Part shown: positions 18,935-28,849 of the stretch, in pieces
Numbering within the stretch: the first letter of the stretch is position 1
Layout: every line of letters starts with the position of its first letter
Assembly (NCBI RefSeq): GCF_024580145.1
Contig: NZ_JANINI010000005.1
Coordinates: 145,077-209,076 of the forward strand
DNA length: 64,000 nucleotides
Origin: Methyloversatilis sp. XJ19-49
Lineage (GTDB): Bacteria > Pseudomonadota > Gammaproteobacteria > Burkholderiales > Rhodocyclaceae
Reading direction: 5' to 3'
Notes under the pieces: model-generated
The model's input: the letters and a program-made list of their open reading frames with translations, nothing else
Told to the model about the DNA's origin: nothing
Databases searched by the model: none
Program-made: the position numbers and the translations under genes

Positions 18935-20397
18935 GCGGGCCAATATTGTACCTGCGCCCCGGTTGAACTTATCAGGGCGTAACGGTATTCGATCGGCGGA
19001 CGGCCCGGGCCTACATGTCTTGGGGGCAGCGCCAGCCGGTGCACCGTTGCCACGCCGGCGCGTTCGAACAGCCGTCGTCCCCCGTCGCCACGGCCGATAA
19101 GCAGATGCGGTGCGCGCCGCGGCGCCGGCTCCGGGAAGCCCTCCTTCCACACCGTGATCCGTGCCTGCGGAAAGCGTACGCGCAGCACGCCGCCCAGCAC
19201 CGGATCGTGCGTGACGATCAACGAGTGCTCATCGTAACCGGCACCGAGCAGAGCGTCGGCCAGTTCCGCCACCGGTTCGTTGAGCTCATCCGGCCGATCA
19301 CGCCAACCGTCGAACACAGGTCTCATGCTGACCATGAAGAGATAGAGCAGTGCGAGCGCGATCAGCAGACGCCGCAACCAGCTCAGCCTCGGGTGCGCAG
19401 CCAGATGCTGACGGCAGCAGAAGAAGGTCAGCGGTGCCATGAACACCAGCGGTTGCAGCCAGCGCCCCTTGAAATGGGTAGCGCCACCCACTATGACGAT
19501 ACCCAGCATCAGCGCACCAAGTACACCGAAGTAGCGCCGCGAGAGGCGACAGTGCCGCGAGTTGGTTTCCGCACGCCATACGGCACGCCCGAAGATGGCG
19601 ATACTGGCGAGCATGAATGCCGCCAGCGTGGCCAGCGTGGCGCTGAGCAGGCTGCCCAGTCCGCGCGCAACACCTGCGGTGAGACTGGCATGCGTACCCA
19701 GTTTTTCCATCGTCCGGGCACTGGCCAGTTGCCAGTTGTCGAGCAGCCATAGCGCGTGCGGCGCAAGCACCGCCAGAGCGACCAGCACCGCAGCGATGAT
19801 CCACGGACTGCGCAGCAGCGGTCGTGTATCGCGCGACAGCAGCAGAGCAAGCCCGAGGGCTGCCAGAAACACGGAGAAACTGTATTTGGACAGCAGCCCC
19901 AGCGCCGCGCACAGGCCGAGTGCGAGGTAGAGCACTGAACACGGCTTTTCGATCAGCCGCACGACGACGTACAGCGTGGCGGCAGCGACCGCCGTGGCCA
20001 GCACGGAATGTGTCAGGTCACGCTGAGACTCCCACCCGATCTGCGGAATCAGCAGCATGGAGGCTGCCGCCAGCAGCGCCAGCGGCGCGGCCATCAAGCG
20101 GCGTGCGGCCAGCCAGACGAAGGCATAGGTCGATGCAAGCAGTAAGTTTTTCAGCAAGGACAGCGACAGCACCGATACGCCGGCGATCTGGAACATCGTC
20201 CATTGCAGCCATGTGTATAGCGGTGGCTGAGCGCCGTAGCCTGCGGCAAGTTGCTGCGTCCACAGCGCCTGTTCGGCCTCGTCCAGTTCGAGCGCGTCGG
20301 ACACCAGCGTGCGTGACAGGATGTGGGCGCCGAAATAGAGCAGCAGCAGGAGCCACGGGGCATGGCGCGACGGAGTGATTGCAAATGAAGTGTTCAT
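18925..20397 (-). CDS. GT39/ArnT-like polyprenyl-dependent membrane glycosyltransferase
   Basis: A 490-residue protein with about ten or more hydrophobic helices, typical of PMT_2/GT39 glycosyltransferases that use lipid-phosphate sugars on the periplasmic side. The first periplasmic loop carries the acidic motif (ALELDEAEQALWTQ), followed by GYGAQPPLYTWLQW, characteristic of the family. HFKGRWLQPLVF is a conserved internal motif, and a soluble C-terminal domain begins at about 380. It diverges from a GT2 dolichol-phosphate-mannose-synthase-like gene and a flippase-like gene, a set consistent with building, flipping and transferring a lipid-linked sugar. The stop codon TAG at 18925-18927 lies within tRNA-Arg. 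Confidence 0.85.
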   Translation of the reverse strand: MNTSFAITPSRHAPWLLLLLYFGAHILSRTLVSDALELDEAEQALWTQQLAAGYGAQPPLYTWLQWTMFQIAGVSVLSLSLLKNLLLASTYAFVWLAARRLMAAPLALLAAASMLLIPQIGWESQRDLTHSVLATAVAAATLYVVVRLIEKPCSVLYLALGLCAALGLLSKYSFSVFLAALGLALLLSRDTRPLLRSPWIIAAVLVALAVLAPHALWLLDNWQLASARTMEKLGTHASLTAGVARGLGSLLSATLATLAAFMLASIAIFGRAVWRAETNSRHCRLSRRYFGVLGALMLGIVIVGGATHFKGRWLQPLVFMAPLTFFCCRQHLAAHPRLSWLRRLLIALALLYLFMVSMRPVFDGWRDRPDELNEPVAELADALLGAGYDEHSLIVTHDPVLGGVLRVRFPQARITVWKEGFPEPAPRRAPHLLIGRGDGGRRLFERAGVATVHRLALPPRHVGPGRPPIEYRYALISSTGAQVQYWPAAP

Positions 20398-20483
20398 TGC
20401 ACTTCAGTGTCGCTGCGCATCTTTAATTCGGCGTTAATCGCGACGCGTCAAGATGACTTTCATAATTTTCGAGTCGTCCGCAG

Positions 20484-21488
20484 ATGCCCCAAGTAATCGA
20501 GTTCGTCCAGCCTGAAGTGCCGATGCGTGCATCGGCTGAGTCACCCGAGGTATCCGTCGTCGTTCCGGTGTTCAACGAACTCGACAATCTCGGCGATCTG
20601 GTCGATCGCATTCACGCAGCTCTGGCACCAACGGGCCGCCGTTTCGAACTGATCATCGTCGACGACGGTTCGCGCGACGGCAGCGGTGTGTTGCTGACGC
20701 GATTGGCAACAAAGCGCCCCTGGCTGCGGCCGGTCCGCCTGGTGCGCAATTACGGTCAGTCAAGTGCGCTTCAGGCCGGCTTCGATCGCGTGCGTGGCCG
20801 TTACGTTGTGACGCTGGATGGCGATCTGCAGAACGATCCTCTGGACATTCCCGCGATGATCGATCGCCTCGAAACCGATCCCGATGTGGACATGATCTCC
20901 GGCTGGCGCCAGCAGCGCCAGGACAAGACGCTGTCGCGTCGACTGCCCTCGATGATCGCCAACAAGCTCATATCCGCCTCGACCGGCGTTCGCCTGCACG
21001 ACTACGGCTGTGCGCTGAAGGCCTACCGCCGGGACATCATTGACCGCATCCGGCTATACGGCGAACTGCACCGCTTCATCCCGTCGCTTGCTCGCGACGC
21101 CGGGGCACGCATCGCCGAAGTCCCGGTGCGTCATCACGCACGCACGCGCGGCGTATCCAAATACGGTATCGACCGCACATTCCGCGTCATTCTCGACCTC
21201 GTGCTCATCGTTTTCTTCATGCGTTACCGCCAGCGGCCGCTGCACGCCTTCGGCGCGCTCGGCCTGTGGATGGCGATGCCGGGGGCGGCCATCCTGGGCT
21301 GGCTGGGCTTGCTCAAGCTGTTCGGCGAGGCCATCGGGGGCCGCCCGCTGCTGATGGCGGGCGTCATGCTGCTGCTGATGGGCGTACAGCTCGTGGTCGC
21401 CGGCCTCATCGGCGAACTCCTGATTCGCATCTATCACGAGGGCCATGGACGACCTCAGTACCACGCGCAGGAGCCTGACGCGCAATGA
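20484..21488 (+). CDS. GT2 family polyprenyl-phosphate glycosyltransferase (DPM1/ArnC-like)
   Basis: A 334-residue enzyme with a GT-A domain at about 22-230 (SVVVPVFNELDNLGDLV, IIVDDGSRDGS, TLDGDLQNDP with the metal-binding acidic motif) and two C-terminal hydrophobic helices (about 255-320), as in ArnC and GtrB. It is expected to transfer a sugar from a nucleotide donor to undecaprenyl phosphate on the cytoplasmic face. The next gene overlaps its end by four bases (ATGA) and encodes a flippase-like protein; the divergent GT39 gene could be the acceptor-side transferase. The sugar and final acceptor are unknown. Confidence 0.88.
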   Translation: MPQVIEFVQPEVPMRASAESPEVSVVVPVFNELDNLGDLVDRIHAALAPTGRRFELIIVDDGSRDGSGVLLTRLATKRPWLRPVRLVRNYGQSSALQAGFDRVRGRYVVTLDGDLQNDPLDIPAMIDRLETDPDVDMISGWRQQRQDKTLSRRLPSMIANKLISASTGVRLHDYGCALKAYRRDIIDRIRLYGELHRFIPSLARDAGARIAEVPVRHHARTRGVSKYGIDRTFRVILDLVLIVFFMRYRQRPLHAFGALGLWMAMPGAAILGWLGLLKLFGEAIGGRPLLMAGVMLLLMGVQLVVAGLIGELLIRIYHEGHGRPQYHAQEPDAQ

Positions 21489-22426
21489 CGCGCGGCGCGG
21501 TGCTGCGTCTTGCTGCAGCCGGAGTGCTGCTGGCGGTGGTGATTCACTTCGCCCATCCGCGGTCGCTGGCCGAGGCACTGCTGCGCGCTGATCGCGACTG
21601 GTTGATCGCCGGCTTTGCGGCTGCCGTATTGTCCAATGTTTTCTCTGCTCTGCGCTGGCGCGCGCTCACAGTCTGGCTGGGCGCTTCCGTCAGCCGCCGC
21701 TTTGCAGTGCTGACCTATTTCAAGGCGATGGCGCTGAACGCGCTGCTGCCGGGTGCTGTGATCGGCGGCGACGTTTTCCGCGCAATCACGTTGCGCCGGG
21801 CAGGTCTGCCGTCGCTCGACGCGGGGGTGTCCGTGCTGCTCGACCGGTCCAGCGGCTTGTGGATCCTGCTCGTGGTCGGCTCGGCTGCAGCGCCGTTTGC
21901 AGCACAATCACTGCATGTCGCGCAGCCTGGGCCATTCGTTCTTGTCAGTCTGCTCGGTGCAATCCTGCCTCCGCTTCTGCTGATCGCTCCGTTATGGTTG
22001 GTCGCAGGGCCGTCGACGCGGGTCCTTCGCGGCCGACGGGTTGCGGCGCTGGCGCGCGTCCAGGCCCTCATGCGGCGGGCGAACGCCCTGCGTCAGTATG
22101 GGCTGCAGGTGGCTGCCTCGCTGCTGGTGCAGGCGCTGTCGATCGGCGCGCTTGCCTGTTGCGGTTGCGCGCTTGATCTCGACCTGCCGAGCGCGGTGTG
22201 GGCCGCCGCCTCGGCACCGGTCTTCCTGATGGCTGCGCTGCCGGTCAGCTTCGGCGGTTGGGGAACACGTGAGGCGGCTGCGGCCGCGGTTCTTTCCATC
22301 TTTGGTGTGCCGGTGGAACAGGCAGTCGGTACAGCCATGCTCTACGGTGTTTTCGGCCTCGCCCAGGCGGCACTGGGCTGTGTATTGCTGACCTGGCGCC
22401 CGTTGCCTTTGTCATCTGCCGGCTGA
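21485..22426 (+). CDS. Lysylphosphatidylglycerol-synthase-TM/flippase-like (UPF0104) membrane protein
   Basis: A 313-residue protein with about seven or eight hydrophobic helices of the LPG_synthase_TM/DUF2029-like group. Family-like segments are FSALRWRALTVWLG, YFKAMALNALLPGAVIGGDVFRA and LPVSFGGWGTREAAAAAVL. It has no aminoacyl-transfer domain. The start overlaps the GT2 stop (ATGA), implying coupled translation. Homologues beside GT2/GT39 genes are thought to act in lipid-linked sugar movement, but direct flippase activity is not proven for the family. Confidence 0.85.
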   Translation: MTRGAVLRLAAAGVLLAVVIHFAHPRSLAEALLRADRDWLIAGFAAAVLSNVFSALRWRALTVWLGASVSRRFAVLTYFKAMALNALLPGAVIGGDVFRAITLRRAGLPSLDAGVSVLLDRSSGLWILLVVGSAAAPFAAQSLHVAQPGPFVLVSLLGAILPPLLLIAPLWLVAGPSTRVLRGRRVAALARVQALMRRANALRQYGLQVAASLLVQALSIGALACCGCALDLDLPSAVWAAASAPVFLMAALPVSFGGWGTREAAAAAVLSIFGVPVEQAVGTAMLYGVFGLAQAALGCVLLTWRPLPLSSAG

Positions 22427-22496
22427 GGCGTAGCAGGATCGACAAGGGCAGGACGTATACTGCGCGCCCGCCCATGAACTGTCCTGCACGCCCAAC

Positions 22497-24380
<1,884 letters not shown>

Positions 24381-24394
24381 ACCGGATCGGGCGT

Positions 24395-25264
24395 TCAGGG
24401 CTGATCAGGCTCGTCCGGCAGCGCCGAAGGAAGAGGCCGCGAACCATCCATCGGCAGGCCTAGCCGGCCGAGCAGGGTTTCGTGACTGACGCGCAGCAAG
24501 GCCTCGACCGCCGAAAAATCGTCCGGCAGTGCCGGATCGTCCCACCCCTTGGCGCTGTGGCGCGCCAGATTGACGGCAAGCGATACGTTTCGGGTGCGTG
24601 GGGTGGCGGCCCGGCTGTCGTCCATCAGTTCCACCAGCAGTGACGGCAGCTTCCATGCACGCACCAGCGCGAGCTGGAGTTCATGCGCGGTGACGTTGAA
24701 TACTGCCTTCTGCGCGGCCGCCGTGCGCATGCCCGGGTTGGCGCGCAGCAGGTCGCGCAGTTCCAGCGACAGCTTGGGCGCAAACACCCAGCACAGCACT
24801 TCCGCGACGTCGTGCAGCAACGTGGCAACCGTGATTTCATCGACATCCATGTCATGCCGCATGAGCGCCCATTCGCGGGCCCAGTTGGCGGCACGGCGGG
24901 CACGCGCAATCACGCGCATCACACCGAGCAGTGCCTGCGGATGACCGTGCAGGTGGTCTTCCAGCGTCGGCAGGCCGTCGAAATGATTGAAGAATGGCGA
25001 AATGCCGATCATCATCAGCGCCCGCTCGATGGTCGTGATGTCGTGATGCTGGCTGTGACGGTTGCGTGTTTCGATGAAGGCGAGCACCCGCAAGGTCATC
25101 AGCGGGTCGTGCAGCACGACCTGGGCGATGCTGCGTGCGCTGACCGAGTGCTCCTTCTCGCGCAGTACAGCCAGTTCGCGCACGGTGCGTGCGAGAACCG
25201 GCAGGGGCTTGTCCCCCATGTACGCCACCCAGCCGTCAAGGGTGGCAATCGAAACCTCGCGCAT
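24395..25264 (-). CDS. HDOD-domain signalling protein
   Basis: A 289-residue protein with an HDOD domain at about 15-220 (KPLPVLARTVRELAVL, ARSIAQVVLHDPLMTLRVLAFIE, VDEITVATLLHDVAEVLCW). HDOD is a catalytically inert relative of HD phosphohydrolases used in output or scaffold roles in bacterial signalling. One HD dyad (LLHD) is present but the other metal ligands are missing. It has no receiver or EAL domain, so the input is unknown. The next minus-strand gene upstream starts about 300 bases away, so it is probably transcribed alone. A second, unrelated-looking HDOD gene is at 61136. Confidence 0.88.
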   Translation of the reverse strand: MREVSIATLDGWVAYMGDKPLPVLARTVRELAVLREKEHSVSARSIAQVVLHDPLMTLRVLAFIETRNRHSQHHDITTIERALMMIGISPFFNHFDGLPTLEDHLHGHPQALLGVMRVIARARRAANWAREWALMRHDMDVDEITVATLLHDVAEVLCWVFAPKLSLELRDLLRANPGMRTAAAQKAVFNVTAHELQLALVRAWKLPSLLVELMDDSRAATPRTRNVSLAVNLARHSAKGWDDPALPDDFSAVEALLRVSHETLLGRLGLPMDGSRPLPSALPDEPDQP

Positions 25265-25340
25265 GATTCAGGTCCTTCGTTCAGATGACCTGTTTACGGC
25301 CGGAATGGGCGCCGGCTGAATGGTGACGGCGATGCGTGGT

Positions 25341-25562
25341 TCAGTCCTCGTCGTCGTCGATCGTTGCGTCGTCGATCGTTGCGTTGCCGGCCCAGTCATC
25401 GTTGTCGGCCTCGCCATCGGCCTCGGCAACCAGCGCCATCGCATTGATCTGGGCGATCTGGTCGAGCAGGCTAGGCATCGGCGGAATGTCTTCGCCCGCC
25501 TGCAGGGTGCGGTGGGTGTGGCGAAAACCGAGTGCTTCGGACGTCGGACGCTGCATGGGCAT
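25341..25562 (-). CDS. Small acidic protein, 73 aa, unknown
   Basis: ATG 25562 is preceded by AAGGAG with a seven-base spacer, an excellent ribosome site, which fixes the start inside a longer open frame. The 73 residues begin MPMQRPTSEALGFRHTHRTL. They contain a short amphipathic helix (SLLDQIAQINAMALVAEA) and end in a strongly acidic tail (DDATIDDDED) encoded by a degenerate GATCGT repeat. No known domain. It is divergent from earP by about 85 bases. A DNA-mimic or acidic chaperone role can be imagined but has no evidence. Confidence 0.6.
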   Translation of the reverse strand: MPMQRPTSEALGFRHTHRTLQAGEDIPPMPSLLDQIAQINAMALVAEADGEADNDDWAGNATIDDATIDDDED

Positions 25563-25647
25563 GACTGGACTCCTTGAGCGGGCAGGCAATGACGGATGAT
25601 GTCGGATACTTTTCCCTTTACGACGAGCGGATTCAGGACTTGAAGGC

Positions 25648-26811
25648 ATGTCGCACCCTGTCACGCAAGATTCATCACGGAAGCTGTCGCCGGCCCGACC
25701 TGACGCCGACCTGTTCTGCCGCGTCATCGACAATTTCGGCGATATAGGCGTCTGCTGGCGGCTGGCGCGCTGCCTGGCGCGCGACCATGGCTGGCATGTC
25801 AGGCTGTGGGTCGATGCGCTTGATGCGCTGGCGCGTATCAAGCCGCAGGGAGCCGCCGAACCGGGCGTCGAGGTCAGGCAGTTGAATGACGACACCCTCT
25901 CCTGCTTGCCGGCCCGTTGCGTCATCGAAGCCTTCGCCTGCGATCTGCCGCCGGCCCTCGTGATGTCCATGGCGGCGCAGCATCCGCCGCCACGCTGGAT
26001 CAATCTGGAATACCTCAGTGCCGAAGCGTGGGTCGAGGGCTGCCATGGTCTGCCGTCATACGACGCCGCAAGCGGGCTGACCAAGCACTTCTTCTTTCCC
26101 GGCTTCACCGCACGTACCGGTGGCCTGCTGCGCGAGCGCGACCTCCCGGCGCAGCGCGACGCCTGGCTGGCCGATGCAGCGGCCCGGAAACACGATCTGG
26201 CGCGACTCGGCATGGCCGTCGATACCGGGGCGCTGCAGCTTTCCCTGTTCGGCTACGAAAGCCCATCGATCGCGACGCTGATCGAAGCCCTCGCGGCGCA
26301 TGCGCAACCGGTGCAGCTGTGGGTCCCGGAAGGCCGGTCGCTGACGGTGGCGGCCGAGGCACTCGGTCGGCCATTGCGCGCCGGGGAGGTCGTGCAGCGC
26401 GGTGCGCTCGCGCTGCACGCGCTCGCCTTCATGGACCAGGACGACTTCGACCGGCTGCTGTGGCAGTGCGACCTGAACATTGTCCGTGGCGAGGATTCAT
26501 TCGTGCGCGCCCAGTGGGCTGCGCGGCCCATGCTGTGGCACATCTACCCGCAGGACGGGGGCGCCCACCTGACCAAGCTCGACGCCTTTCTCGACCGCCA
26601 TGCCGAAGGCCTGCCCGCAGAGGTGGCGACGCGCCTGCGCGCGCTTCATCGCGGCTGGAACAGCACGGCTGCCGTGCCGGTGGATGACTGGCACGCAGTG
26701 CTCGGTGACCTGCCGCTTCTGGCGTCTCACGCCCGCCAGCGGGCAGCCTCGCTGGCGTCTCACGACGACCTCGCGACACAGCTTGTGATGTTTAATCAAC
26801 CACCTATATAA
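25648..26811 (+). CDS. earP: EF-P arginine rhamnosyltransferase EarP
   Basis: A 387-residue GT-B inverting glycosyltransferase that attaches rhamnose from dTDP-rhamnose to Arg32 of elongation factor P. The N-terminal motif FCRVIDNFGDIGVCWRLAR carries Asp28 and Asp32, with the spacing of the catalytic Asp pair in known EarP proteins. The C-terminal nucleotide-sugar site RGEDSFVRAQWA has Glu281 and Asp282. It lies directly upstream of efp, whose product keeps Arg32, so substrate and enzyme are adjacent. The efp promoter overlaps the earP 3' end, allowing independent efp expression. Confidence 0.95.
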   Translation: MSHPVTQDSSRKLSPARPDADLFCRVIDNFGDIGVCWRLARCLARDHGWHVRLWVDALDALARIKPQGAAEPGVEVRQLNDDTLSCLPARCVIEAFACDLPPALVMSMAAQHPPPRWINLEYLSAEAWVEGCHGLPSYDAASGLTKHFFFPGFTARTGGLLRERDLPAQRDAWLADAAARKHDLARLGMAVDTGALQLSLFGYESPSIATLIEALAAHAQPVQLWVPEGRSLTVAAEALGRPLRAGEVVQRGALALHALAFMDQDDFDRLLWQCDLNIVRGEDSFVRAQWAARPMLWHIYPQDGGAHLTKLDAFLDRHAEGLPAEVATRLRALHRGWNSTAAVPVDDWHAVLGDLPLLASHARQRAASLASHDDLATQLVMFNQPPI

Positions 26812-26812
26812 T
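26783..26812 (+). promoter_or_regulatory. Sigma-70-type promoter of efp
   Basis: TTGTGA (26783-26788), an 18-base spacer and a perfect TATAAT (26807-26812) overlap the last codons and stop of earP. This predicts a start near 26819 and an efp leader of about 95 nt. Confidence 0.6.
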
Positions 26813-26913
26813 GCTGGGTTTGCCGCGGCGGGCGTTGCAACAGGGGTTGCAAAGGTTCGAGCTGTACATCGGCGGCTTTCAATCACAACCCTCCCCACAG
26901 GAACGAACCCCGC

Positions 26914-27471
26914 ATGAAAACCGCTCAGGAACTGCGCGCCGGCAACGTCGTGAAAATCGGCAACGAAGCCATGGTCGTGCTCAAGGCCGACTACAACAAA
27001 TCCGGCCGCAACTCGGCTGTCGTCAAGCTGAAGATGAAGAACCTGCTGACCGGTTCCGGTCAGGAAACGGTCTACAAGGCGGATGACAAGTTCGACGTGG
27101 TCATTCTCGAGCGCCGCGAAGTCACCTACTCGTACTTCGCCGACCCGATGTACACCTTCATGGATGGTGACTACAACCAGTATGAAGTCGACGCCGAGAA
27201 CATGGGCGACGCACTGAACTATGTCGAAGACGGCATGGCGTGCGAAGTGGTGTTCTACGAAGGTCGCGCGATTTCGGTCGAGCTGCCGAACTCGGTGGTG
27301 CGCGAAATCACCTACACCGAACCGGGCGTCAAGGGCGACACCTCGGGCAAAGTGCTCAAGCCGGCCAAGATCAACACCGGCTATGAAGTGTCGGTGCCGC
27401 TGTTCTGCGAAATCGGCGACAAGATCGAAATCGACACCCGTACCGGTGAATACAAGAACCGCGTGAAGTAA
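26914..27471 (+). CDS. efp: Elongation factor P (Arg32 type)
   Basis: A 185-residue three-domain EF-P that binds between the P and E sites and relieves stalling at polyproline stretches. The loop at the tip of domain I reads NKSGRNSA with Arg at position 32, the residue rhamnosylated by EarP; the lysine of EpmA-modified EF-Ps is absent. The OB-fold domains ([23 protein letters not shown] and the C-terminal [18 protein letters not shown]) are complete. A promoter overlaps earP upstream and a strong terminator follows. Several proline-rich proteins in the window, including DctM, would be expected clients. Confidence 0.98.
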   Translation: MKTAQELRAGNVVKIGNEAMVVLKADYNKSGRNSAVVKLKMKNLLTGSGQETVYKADDKFDVVILERREVTYSYFADPMYTFMDGDYNQYEVDAENMGDALNYVEDGMACEVVFYEGRAISVELPNSVVREITYTEPGVKGDTSGKVLKPAKINTGYEVSVPLFCEIGDKIEIDTRTGEYKNRVK

Positions 27472-27496
27472 GCCGTTTCATCGCCGTTGTTCCGGA

Positions 27497-27526
27497 AAGC
27501 CCCGCCTGGTGCGGGGCTTTTCTTTT
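27497..27526 (+). terminator. Rho-independent terminator of efp
   Basis: AAGCCCCGC, loop CTGGT and GCGGGGCTT form a perfect stem followed by TTTCTTTT, 25 bases after the efp stop. Confidence 0.92.
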
Positions 27527-27558
27527 GGCGCGGCACAGCTTCTACGCAGCGAGGGTTT

Positions 27559-27642
27559 TGCGGGAGCGGCGGCCGCGCCGCGATCAGTGCCGCGATGGTC
27601 GCTGTGCAACGCGCGTATCGCGGCGAGGCCGCACCTCCCACA
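27559..27642. repeat. REP-like palindromic element, copy C
   Basis: Arms at 27559-27584 and 27617-27642 resemble those of copies A and B with a few substitutions (for example GCGGGAG for GTGGGAG). The loop aligns in the orientation of copy A. The rest of the 345-base gap between efp and 27817 holds the efp terminator and no convincing gene. Confidence 0.7.
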
Positions 27643-27816
27643 GGGCCGGAGCTGATCGCGGCGAGGGCGGAGCGGGGGTTTCGGCGAGCACTGCTCACCG
27701 CCCGCAGCGCTGGCTGACTATGCAGGGCCAGCAGTGGATGGCCTCTTCCATAGCGGGTGGCGCTGACAGTCCATGCAACCGCGAAGTCCGGGCACCCGCC
27801 GGGGTACACTTGCACG

Positions 27817-28821
27817 ATGTCCCTGCATATTGTTCTGCCAGGCCTGCTTTGGCCGGCATCCCCGCATCACCCACCCGCCCTGCAGTCGCTGAAGACGCCG
27901 GCGCTGTCGCGTCTGGCCGGTTGCGGCAGCACCTTGCGGCGGCCGGCGCTGGCGGCGGAATTCCTGCTGGCGTCGCTGTTCGGGCTCGACGAGCGGGCAC
28001 CGTTCGGCGCGCTGCGCCGTGCCGGCCAGGGCGAGGCGGTGAACAGCCGGCAATGGCTGGCAGCCGACGCCGTACATCTGCGCTTCGCGCGCGATGCCCT
28101 GCTGCTGACCGATGCACCCGATGTGGCACCGGACGCAGAGGAAGCCGCCGCACTGTGCGCGTCGTGGAACGCGCATTTCGCCAATGTCGGCTGGCTCTAC
28201 ATGGGCGCCGGCGGTCACGGCCATCTGGCGCTGCATGAACCCGTCACCGTCGACACCACGCCGCCGGGCGGCGCGCTCGGACGCAAGATCGACGTGCGCC
28301 TGCCATCCGGTCCGGATGGCGCGAAGGTGCGCCAGTGGATGAACGAAACCCAGATGCTGTTTCACAGCCACCCGGTGAATGCCGCGCGCGAAGAGGCCGG
28401 GCGCCCTGCCATCAACAGCCTGTGGTTCTGGGGCGCCGGCGTGGCGGTCGCACGCGCACAGGCGCGACCCATCCAGGTGTGGTCCGACAATGCGCTGGCA
28501 CGCGGCATGGCTCTGGCGTCCGGCGTGCGCACGGCGCCGCTGCCGGCACAGGTCGGCGTGGCGTTGTTGCAGGACAATCTCTTGGTGCTCGACGCCGCGC
28601 TGGCCCCTTCGCTCTACCTCGACGCCGAAGCCTGGGCGCAGGCCGCACTCACCATCGAGCAGCAGTGGATCGTGCCGGCACTGGCAGCGCTCCGGCGTGG
28701 CGATGTACAGACGCTCACGCTGACGCTGAGCGGCGACGACGGACGCGTCGATGTCACCGTGCAGCGGCGCGACCTGATGAAATTCTGGCGCCGTCCCTTT
28801 TCCGTCGTTGCGTCGCCCTGA
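27817..28821 (+). CDS. Conserved protein, possibly alkaline-phosphatase-superfamily/phosphoglycerate-mutase-like
   Basis: A 334-residue cytoplasmic protein starting MSLHIVLPGLLWP. It lies 28 bases before recJ, a pairing I recall from other betaproteobacteria, where similar proteins are annotated as uncharacterised or phosphoglycerate-mutase-like. Segments NETQMLFHSHPVN and INSLWFWGAG are reminiscent of the cofactor-independent phosphoglycerate mutase (ApgM) group, but the full set of AP-superfamily metal ligands is not evident, so catalysis is doubtful. The start at ATG 27817 is chosen because the hydrophobic LHIVLPGLL strand begins there; a longer frame upstream lacks support. Function should be treated as unknown. 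Confidence 0.75.
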   Translation: MSLHIVLPGLLWPASPHHPPALQSLKTPALSRLAGCGSTLRRPALAAEFLLASLFGLDERAPFGALRRAGQGEAVNSRQWLAADAVHLRFARDALLLTDAPDVAPDAEEAAALCASWNAHFANVGWLYMGAGGHGHLALHEPVTVDTTPPGGALGRKIDVRLPSGPDGAKVRQWMNETQMLFHSHPVNAAREEAGRPAINSLWFWGAGVAVARAQARPIQVWSDNALARGMALASGVRTAPLPAQVGVALLQDNLLVLDAALAPSLYLDAEAWAQAALTIEQQWIVPALAALRRGDVQTLTLTLSGDDGRVDVTVQRRDLMKFWRRPFSVVASP

Positions 28822-28849
28822 TGCGCGGCCCCTGCCTGCCGGAATTCCG

